DNA of 28,172 nucleotides from an uncultured Eubacteriales bacterium. GTDB lineage: Bacteria > Bacillota > Clostridia > Oscillospirales > Oscillospiraceae. Position numbers and translations under genes: made by a program. The notes under the pieces were generated by a model, which was given only the letters and a program-made list of their open reading frames with translations, searched no databases and was not told the DNA's origin. The stretch spans positions 1 through 28,172 of the forward strand of contig URQA01000018.1 in assembly GCA_900549885.1 (NCBI GenBank), in the 5' to 3' direction. Below are positions 22,784-28,172 of the stretch, one piece after another (position 1 is the stretch's first letter; the number at the start of each line of letters is the position of its first letter).

Positions 22784-25393
22784 TCAGCCCTGGTTCTGCA
22801 TATAGCGGCCCAGCATAATGGCGGCCTGGACGCGGGAAACTGTGTTGCCGGGGAGCAACTCGTTGTTCGTGCCCTGAACGATGCCCTCAGCCACAGCCCA
22901 GGTCATGCCGTCCACAGCCCAGGAGGCCACGGAGGCGGCATCCGTATAGGCGGACAGGTCGGCGTCCTCGGCCACAGTGCCCTCAGCCCAGCGGAAGAGC
23001 ATGACGGCCATGGTCTGACGGTCCACAGTGCCGGCGGGCAGGATATTGCCGGCGGAGTCGCCAGTAATGATACCCTCAGCCACGGCCCACTTCATGGCGT
23101 CAGCAGCCCAGGAGGACACAGAGGCGGCGTCGGGAGCGGTCAGCTCGTCAGTCACCTCAGGCTCGCCAGCGGCGCGGTACAGAATCACGGCCAGCTGCTC
23201 ACGGGTCAGAGCGGTGTCAGGGGAGAAGGTGGTGGCGCTGGAGCCTTCCATCAGGCCGGCGGCCAGCACATACTTCAGAGTCTCGCCGTCCTTGCCTGTG
23301 GCGTACCATGCGTCAGCAGCAAGATCGGTGTAGTTCTCCATCAGGTTGGTCTCCACCACATAAGTGACGTTGCCGACTACCTTGGTGCCGCCAGTGACAA
23401 CCTCGCCGTCCAAGGTCAGAACGCCCTTCACAGTGATGGTGACGGCCTTATCGGCAGTGATCGCGTCAGCCGCAGCAGTCAGATTATGGACAATACCGTC
23501 GCCAGTGACCTTCCAAGTGGCGTTCTCGGTCAGGGTGACGTCAATGTCGTTATGTCCGTTGTAGAATACGCGGTTGGCCACCTGGCCGATGTTATAATAC
23601 TCGCCGATGGGGAAGCTGGTTAGTTGATACTGGAGCCAATCCTCAGAGGCCTTCTCGCCAGCGGCGGCCGCCTTAACAGCGTCAGAGCCTTCCTTGGTCA
23701 CATGGATGATGTCCGTGGCGGAGATCATACCAGTCAGGGAGGTGTCACCACTCAGGTTGATGGCCAGCTTGGTGGGGGCCATGGGAGCGGGGGTGGGATC
23801 CATCATGCCAGGAGCGCTCTGATAGCCGGTGCCGTTGAAGATGTCGCCCACCAGCTCCACATCGTCAAAGTTAAAGGTGCTGGTGTTGTCAGCAGCGGCG
23901 CCATTGCCGGCGGTGTGCCAGCCAGGCTCCTCAGTGTGGGTGGTGTTGAAGCCCTCAGAGAAGGAGATCATCCCGGTGGTGGAGTCATCGTTGTCCATGG
24001 CCTGGATCAGGATGCCGTTGCCGGGGTTCAGCTTGGAGCCGGAGGTGATGTCAGCCGTCACATTGGAGCCGCTGGCGCCGGTCTTCAGCAGGAAGGTGGT
24101 GTAGCCGGAGTTGACCACAGTGCCCTTCTCAATGGTGATCTCATTGGTGCCCTGATGGATCATGAAACCAAAGGTGTCGGAGTTGATGGTGGTCACCTTG
24201 TCCTCAGTGGGGGTATAGGTCTCCAACACCTTTCCGTTGGCGTCGTACAGGGAGATCTCCTCGCCCTTCTTCATCGCAGTGTAGGTGCCGAAGCCGCCGG
24301 TGAAGATAGTGGCGTAGGTGCCCACCGTCATGTCTACACCATAGAAATACTCGTCGGCGTTGCCGATGGCGTAAGTGCCATAGCCGGAGCGAGTGGTGTA
24401 GGGGTTGGAGTCCTTACCAGCCTTGTCGCCGAAGGTGTCGTCATTCTGCATGACATAGTCGGCGCCGGTGAGCAGCATGGTGGTATTCACCACGTTGAGC
24501 TTCATATTGGTACCGGAGTCGGTGGACAGGACGGCCCACTGAGCGGCGCTCACCTCAGAGTCGATGACCGTGGTGGAAGAGTTGTTGCCCATCAGGTTGG
24601 TGCCGCGGGAGGTTCCCATGATACCCAGCACCCAGGGAGGAGCCACCATGGTGGACTGGTCGGGGCTGTTCTTGTAGTCGGCATACAGGGTGCCGCCGTC
24701 AGAGTGCATCTTGGAGTTCTTGATGATGACGTCAGCGCCGTCGTCGGCAAACAGGCCAAGGTTGGCCACGCCGGACACGTTGACCTCAGAATCATCAATG
24801 ACCAGCACAGTTTCGTCGCCATAAGCGGCGATGGCAGCGCCCAGGCCGGAGAAGTCGCAGGTCTTGGAGCCATCGCCATTGCTGTCGATGGTGATGTTGG
24901 CGCCCGTGATGTTGTACTCAGAGTCCACCACAATAATGGGGTTAAAGCCCTCGTACTCGCTCTTGATGACCAGGCCGGTGGCGGACTGTCCATCATAAGT
25001 ACCCTTGGAAATGGCCTCGGTGACAGACTGATTGGCCACCACTTGGCCGTCCTTCACATACAGAGCGGTGACAAAAGCGTAGTCGTCACCGGCCACAGTA
25101 GACGCATCCGTGCCGCCGCCACCGAAGGAACTGATGTTGTCCTCATTGCTGGTAACAATGCGGTCAACCTTCTTTTCAGTTGCGCCCTCCGTACCGGGGG
25201 CAACCACAACGCCATCCTTGAGCCAGACGGACAGTTGGCCCTCCAGCTTAAATTCAGCTGCCGGACCGCCGGGGCCGCCACCAGGACCACCGGGGGCTCC
25301 GCCCTCGGGAGGCGCCGCAAACGCGCTTGCCGCAGCCAAGCTGACCACCAACGAGGCGGACAGCACCATGGCTGTAAGCTTCTTCAACTTCAT
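22784..25393 (-). CDS. Secreted surface protein with three C-terminal S-layer homology (SLH) domains
   Basis: The 869-residue product begins with a Sec signal peptide ('MKLKKLTAMVLSASLVV', cleavage near 'ASAFA'), then a Gly/Pro-rich stretch (~28-50). Residues ~50-680 are rich in Asn, Asp, Thr, Ser and Gly with repeated short strands such as 'ANITIDSNGDG' and 'VLVIDDSEVNVSG', suggesting a right-handed beta-helix as in pectate-lyase-like adhesins. The last ~185 residues hold three SLH domains ('FSPDTALTREQLAVILYRA', 'LPAGTVDRQTMAVMLFRWA', 'LPGNTVSRVQAAIMLGRYM'), which anchor proteins to secondary cell-wall polymers. No catalytic motif is visible. The ATG at 25393 is preceded by AGGAGG at 8-bp spacing; an in-frame ATG six bases upstream is too close to that site. 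It has its own promoter and terminator. Confidence 0.9.
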   Translation of the reverse strand: MKLKKLTAMVLSASLVVSLAAASAFAAPPEGGAPGGPGGGPGGPAAEFKLEGQLSVWLKDGVVVAPGTEGATEKKVDRIVTSNEDNISSFGGGGTDASTVAGDDYAFVTALYVKDGQVVANQSVTEAISKGTYDGQSATGLVIKSEYEGFNPIIVVDSEYNITGANITIDSNGDGSKTCDFSGLGAAIAAYGDETVLVIDDSEVNVSGVANLGLFADDGADVIIKNSKMHSDGGTLYADYKNSPDQSTMVAPPWVLGIMGTSRGTNLMGNNSSTTVIDSEVSAAQWAVLSTDSGTNMKLNVVNTTMLLTGADYVMQNDDTFGDKAGKDSNPYTTRSGYGTYAIGNADEYFYGVDMTVGTYATIFTGGFGTYTAMKKGEEISLYDANGKVLETYTPTEDKVTTINSDTFGFMIHQGTNEITIEKGTVVNSGYTTFLLKTGASGSNVTADITSGSKLNPGNGILIQAMDNDDSTTGMISFSEGFNTTHTEEPGWHTAGNGAAADNTSTFNFDDVELVGDIFNGTGYQSAPGMMDPTPAPMAPTKLAINLSGDTSLTGMISATDIIHVTKEGSDAVKAAAAGEKASEDWLQYQLTSFPIGEYYNIGQVANRVFYNGHNDIDVTLTENATWKVTGDGIVHNLTAAADAITADKAVTITVKGVLTLDGEVVTGGTKVVGNVTYVVETNLMENYTDLAADAWYATGKDGETLKYVLAAGLMEGSSATTFSPDTALTREQLAVILYRAAGEPEVTDELTAPDAASVSSWAADAMKWAVAEGIITGDSAGNILPAGTVDRQTMAVMLFRWAEGTVAEDADLSAYTDAASVASWAVDGMTWAVAEGIVQGTNNELLPGNTVSRVQAAIMLGRYMQNQG

Positions 25394-25421
25394 ATGCATT
25401 TCCTCCTTTTTCTTGCGCCCA

Positions 25422-25444
25422 CGGGCCAAATACGAACTGGCCCG
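25422..25444. other. 5' leader hairpin of the SLH-protein mRNA
   Basis: CGGGCCA/TGGCCCG (25422-25428 with 25438-25444) lies in the short leader between the transcription start and the ribosome binding site. It may stabilise the mRNA, as leader hairpins do for other abundant surface-protein genes. Confidence 0.4.
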
Positions 25445-25456
25445 CTGCTTATCCTT

Positions 25457-25485
25457 AATATACTCTGAAAGCGCGTCACAGTCAA
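25457..25485 (-). promoter_or_regulatory. Strong sigma-A promoter of the SLH surface-protein gene
   Basis: On the minus strand TTGACT (25480-25485) and TATATT (25457-25462) are separated by 17 bp, giving a leader of about 55 nt. Confidence 0.8.
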
Positions 25486-25604
25486 GTGATTCTGCACAAA
25501 CAGCTGGAAATTTTTTGTCTCTTTTTGATGCAGTGCCACAACCTTGCACAACATTTCGTCCCCTGCCATGTGCACGGCATACAAAGGGCAACTCTAATTG
25601 GGGG

Positions 25605-25633
25605 TAGAAATTGGCCGACAAACACGGTATAAT
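25605..25633 (+). promoter_or_regulatory. Candidate promoter of the rhomboid gene
   Basis: TATAAT at 25628-25633 lies about 36 bp before the ATG. The -35 region at 17-bp spacing (TAGAAA) is a weak match. Confidence 0.5.
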
Positions 25634-25669
25634 ATGGTTCAGGAAACCAAGGGAAATGAGGGAGCATCC

Positions 25670-26248
25670 ATGAACCGTCCTGTACTCAAGCTGTCTTACA
25701 ATGCGCCGGTTACCCTGACCTTTGCCCTGCTGGCCCTGACGGCCCTGGTGCTGGACCACTTTACCGGCGGCTGGACCACCGTCCACCTATTCTCCGTCTA
25801 CCGATGCTCTCTGTCCGACCCGCTGGCCTTTTTCCGCTTTTTCGGGCATGTGCTGGGCCACAGCGGCATCCAGCACTTCATGGGCAATATGCTCTTCATC
25901 CTCCTGCTGGGCCCCACGGTGGAGGACCGGTTTGGCAGCTGGAACACCCTGTGGGCCATCCTGGTCACCGCCTTTGTCACCGGGCTGGTCTACTTCATCT
26001 TCTTCCCCGGCTCCGCCCTGCTGGGTGCCTCGGGTATTGTATTCATGATGATCCTTATGGCCTCCTTCGGCGGGGCCCGCAACGGAGTCATCCCCATCAC
26101 CACGATTTTCGTCGCTGTATTCTACCTAGGCGGTGAACTGTGGAATGCTATTTTTCAACAGAATAACATCGCCGAGCTGGCCCACATCGTGGGCGGACTA
26201 TGCGGCATGCTCATGGGCTTTGCCCTGTCCGGCAAACGCAGACATTAA
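25670..26248 (+). CDS. Rhomboid family intramembrane serine protease
   Basis: The 192-residue six-helix protein has the rhomboid active site: Ser121 in 'LLGASGIVFMM' and His172 in 'ELAHIVGGLCG'. His64, His69 and Asn73 ('GHSGIQHFMGN') have the same spacing as the His145-His150-Asn154 group of E. coli GlpG, which forms the oxyanion region. It would cut transmembrane substrates within the membrane; no substrate can be named. GAGGGAG lies just before the ATG at 25670; an in-frame upstream ATG (25598) precedes the promoter. A TIGR04076 gene follows after 20 bp, probably in the same transcript. Confidence 0.9.
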   Translation: MNRPVLKLSYNAPVTLTFALLALTALVLDHFTGGWTTVHLFSVYRCSLSDPLAFFRFFGHVLGHSGIQHFMGNMLFILLLGPTVEDRFGSWNTLWAILVTAFVTGLVYFIFFPGSALLGASGIVFMMILMASFGGARNGVIPITTIFVAVFYLGGELWNAIFQQNNIAELAHIVGGLCGMLMGFALSGKRRH

Positions 26249-26268
26249 ACATATCGGGAGGAATTTAT

Positions 26269-26649
26269 ATGGCAAACGGAAGCTTTTTGGGGCAAAAGAC
26301 AAAGATCACAGTGGTACGTAAGCTGAAGCTGGACGATGTGGCCCGAGAGTACGGCCAGATCCGGCCCGGCACGGAGAGCGGGGATTTCATCCCCGACTGT
26401 CCCTTCTTCCAGGAGGGCCAGGAGTTCATCGTGGTCACCGGGGGCGATCAGGACTGCAAGCCCGCCGGCTTCTGCGACTGGGCTTGGGCGGATATCTGGA
26501 AGGACGTACTGATGGTGGCTAACAAAGCGGGAGCGGTTCCCGACGGACAAAAGGCCGGGTTGGCCCCCCAGTTCACTTGCTGCACCGACGGCCTGCGTCC
26601 GGTGGTCTTCAAGGTTCAATCCATGGAGACAGACGGCGAATCGGTCTAA
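26269..26649 (+). CDS. TIGR04076 family protein
   Basis: The 126-residue protein matches the small TIGR04076 family: an N-terminal 'KITVVRKLKLDDVAREY', then 'CPFFQEGQEFIV', 'PAGFCDWAWADIWKDVL' and the closing 'CCTDGLRPVVFKV'. The function of this family is not known to me. The four conserved cysteines (in 'DCPFF', 'GFCDW', and the CC pair) suggest metal binding or redox chemistry, which is inference. GGGAGG precedes the ATG at 26269. It lies 20 bp behind the rhomboid gene and is followed by a strong terminator. Confidence 0.88.
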   Translation: MANGSFLGQKTKITVVRKLKLDDVAREYGQIRPGTESGDFIPDCPFFQEGQEFIVVTGGDQDCKPAGFCDWAWADIWKDVLMVANKAGAVPDGQKAGLAPQFTCCTDGLRPVVFKVQSMETDGESV

Positions 26650-26656
26650 CGAATAA

Positions 26657-26698
26657 GAGGGCATTCCCGGCTTTACCTGGGAATGCCCTCATTTTCAA
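26657..26698 (+). terminator. Terminator of the rhomboid/TIGR04076 transcript
   Basis: A perfect 12-bp stem GAGGGCATTCCC (26657-26668 with 26679-26690) is followed by ATTTTCAATTTTTT. Confidence 0.9.
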
Positions 26699-26710
26699 TT
26701 TTTTGGTGGT

Positions 26711-27179
26711 CCAAAGCAACAGTTTATAATCTTTTACATAGTATCGGAGGTTTTTTCGCCCCCGACAGACTATCTTATGACCTTCCGCCTCCAGTCTCCC
26801 CCGCTGGCATTCGATTCCGCCGGGATACTTGAGGTTTAACTCACCTTTCGCTTTCAAAGCTCTCCACCAAGATATCCCATCCACGCCACGCTGCCCGCTG
26901 GCCCAGGCGGCGATGGAGACAAAAACTCCGGCTGTAATGGGCTCAGTAAAATCCGTACCGGCTCTTTCGGGCAAAATAAGCGTGAAGCTCTCCAAGCGTG
27001 GCAGCCATTCCCTCCTGAGCCTGTCTCATGACTCGGTCGTACTCTAAGGGCGGAGCAAAATACATCCGCTTCCCGCCATATTTCCGAATGGTGTTCGGAT
27101 CGATGACAATCTCTACCTTAGGCATCCCCTTATCGTCCCGGAGCATTACATTAAAGTCTTTCTTCCACTCGTTTGCCAT
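26711..27179 (-). pseudogene. Frameshifted MGMT/alkyltransferase-like family protein
   Basis: Two overlapping minus-strand frames together spell one protein. The first (from ATG 27179) gives 'MANEWKKDFNVMLRDD', 'MYFAPPLEYDRVMRQ' and 'LGELHAYFARKS', then stops at 26943. The second continues from about 26960 with 'GTDFTEPITAGVFVSIAAWA', 'GISWWRALKAKGELNLKYPG' and 'ECQRGRLEAEGHKIV', the C-terminal DNA-binding/active-site region of the O6-methylguanine methyltransferase family, ending near 'DYKLLLW'. One extra base (or two lost) around 26955-26970 explains the break. The usual PCHR active-site cysteine is replaced by Trp, as in alkyltransferase-like proteins. The second frame has no stop before it enters the terminator stem, suggesting further decay. 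A sequencing error is the alternative. Confidence 0.7.
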
Positions 27180-27347
27180 ATCGCCCGTCTCAGAGCAGGT
27201 ATATCAGATTTTCCCGGGCAATACAATGAGAGAGTATTCTTTTTAGTCTTTCACCTTAGTTCTTTCAACCGTGCCCAGTTCCCACACAAAATCAGTTTCA
27301 TTTTGTTCTGCGATAAATGTCACATAGCTATTACATTTCCGACAACA

Positions 27348-27386
27348 AAAAAGAAGCAGACAGCTTTTCACTGTCCGCTTCTTTTT
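27348..27386 (-). terminator. Terminator of the rRNA operon
   Basis: A 16-bp stem (27348-27363 with 27371-27386, one G-U/A-C position) with a 7-nt loop is followed on the minus strand by a long T-run just after the 5S gene. The stretch 27187-27347 holds nothing else I can identify. Confidence 0.85.
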
Positions 27387-27389
27387 GTG

Positions 27390-27502
27390 TTGGCACTACC
27401 TATCTTTCCGGGCCGTCGCCAGCCAAGTATTTTCGGCGCAGATGAGCTTAACTGCCGTGTTCGGGATGGGAACGGGTGGACCCTCACCGCAATCAGCACC
27501 AA
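27390..27502 (-). rRNA. rrf: 5S ribosomal RNA
   Basis: The minus strand begins TTGGTGCTGATTGCGG and ends AGGTAGTGCCAA, which pair as helix I. The interior holds the conserved 'CCGTTCCCATCCCGAACACG' (loop B/C region) and 'GTTAAGC'. The length of about 113-117 nt is normal; the exact ends are uncertain by a few bases. Confidence 0.95.
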
Positions 27503-27565
27503 CTTCTTATATCTTAACAGATTCCTCTGCTAAAATCAACCTCTATTTACTTCTCCCCTGAAAAA

Positions 27566-27640
27566 TGGTGACCCGTACGAGAGTCGAACTCGTGTTTGCG
27601 GCGTGAGAGGCCGCCGTCTTAACCACTTGACCAACGGGCC
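27566..27640 (-). tRNA. tRNA-Glu (anticodon CTC)
   Basis: The minus strand folds as a complete tRNA: acceptor GGCCCGT/ACGGGTC, T loop TTCGACT, anticodon stem GCGGC/GCCGC around the loop CTCTCAC, giving anticodon CTC (reads GAG). CCA is encoded (27566-27568). It sits between tRNA-Lys and 5S. Confidence 0.93.
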
Positions 27641-27677
27641 ATTTTGTCGTCGCCTTCGGCTTCCCTTCTTCAGAGGC

Positions 27678-27710
27678 TCCCGCTTGGGTGTTACTCACAC
27701 CCAAGTGGGA
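27678..27710. repeat. Inverted repeat between the two tRNA genes
   Basis: Arms 27678-27690 and 27698-27710 are inverse complements with one mismatch around TTACTCA. It is probably an RNA processing stem in the pre-rRNA/tRNA transcript; there is no T-run. Confidence 0.6.
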
Positions 27711-27711
27711 G

Positions 27712-27787
27712 TGGTACACCTTCAGGGACTCGAACCCTGGACACCCTGATTAAGAGTCAGGTGCTCTACCAACTGAGCTAAAGGTGC
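27712..27787 (-). tRNA. tRNA-Lys (anticodon CTT)
   Basis: The minus strand gives acceptor GCACCTT/AAGGTGT, the D-arm TAGCTCAGTTGGTAGAGC, anticodon stem CCTGA/TCAGG around CTCTTAA (anticodon CTT, reads AAG) and the T-loop TTCGAGT. CCA is encoded at 27712-27714. It lies between 23S and tRNA-Glu. Confidence 0.95.
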
Positions 27788-27861
27788 GTTTCAGGGTCTG
27801 CCGCACCCTCAAAACTGAACAATGTAACCTTTCCACAAGCAGCCTGCATTTCCTCTTGCTG

Positions 27862-28172
<311 letters not shown>

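Noticed and set aside
23624..25468. 614-residue plus-strand ORF opposite the SLH gene
   Set aside because: It is the antisense shadow of the surface-protein gene; it is a low-complexity Val/Gly/His-rich translation without a ribosome binding site or family motif.

Overview
The window looks like a chromosome segment from a GC-rich member of the Clostridia, probably Oscillospiraceae (relatives of Flavonifractor or Lawsonibacter; this placement is inference). The signs are a GlgC/GlgD pair of ADP-glucose pyrophosphorylase subunits, a Spo0A-type DNA-binding domain, S-layer homology domains, strong AGGAGG ribosome binding sites and a Firmicutes-style rRNA operon. Codon use is rich in G/C-ending codons.

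Layout from left to right. (1) 1-708 is an in-frame chimera: the end of a sugar-transfer-type ATP-grasp protein runs straight into the C-terminal half of a glycyl-radical-enzyme activase, so either a deletion or an assembly misjoin lies near base 270. (2) 770-3634 holds three minus-strand genes: a MATE transporter, a stand-alone Spo0A C-terminal-domain protein and a membrane protein of unknown function. (3) 3950-5707 holds a plus-strand pair: a homocysteine methyltransferase with a decayed second barrel, and cytidine deaminase. (4) 5731-9914 is an aldehyde/alcohol metabolism island: an SDR dehydrogenase, the remnant of an iron-dependent alcohol dehydrogenase, an aldehyde dehydrogenase and a divergent PucR/CdaR-type regulator, with a long inverted repeat between the last two. 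(5) 10050-10674 is a compact regulatory unit: a small XRE repressor and a divergent zinc-ribbon membrane protein, separated by two copies of one palindrome, the second lying on the -10 box of a consensus promoter.

(6) 10767-22479 is a complete minus-strand glycogen operon in the order glgB, glgP, glgC, glgD, glgA, then a GH13-GH77 fusion. GlgC and GlgD would make ADP-glucose, GlgA would polymerise it, GlgB would branch it, GlgP would phosphorolyse outer chains, and the fusion enzyme would remodel or recycle short chains. One strong sigma-A promoter lies upstream of glgB, and hairpins sit in three of the intercistronic gaps. (7) 22784-25393 encodes a large secreted, beta-rich surface protein with three C-terminal SLH domains. 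(8) 25670-26649 is a plus-strand rhomboid protease followed by a TIGR04076-family protein, then a strong terminator. (9) 26711-27179 is a frameshifted MGMT/alkyltransferase-like gene. (10) From 27348 to the right edge lies the distal end of a minus-strand rRNA operon: 23S 3' end, tRNA-Lys(CTT), tRNA-Glu(CTC), 5S and a terminator, with both tRNAs between 23S and 5S.

I did not find a clearly new multi-gene system, CRISPR array, prophage or insertion sequence. The items most worth a second look are the chimeric left end, the XRE/zinc-ribbon operator circuit, the solo Spo0A-type domain, the decayed pterin barrel on the homocysteine methyltransferase, and the two broken genes (iron ADH and MGMT-like).
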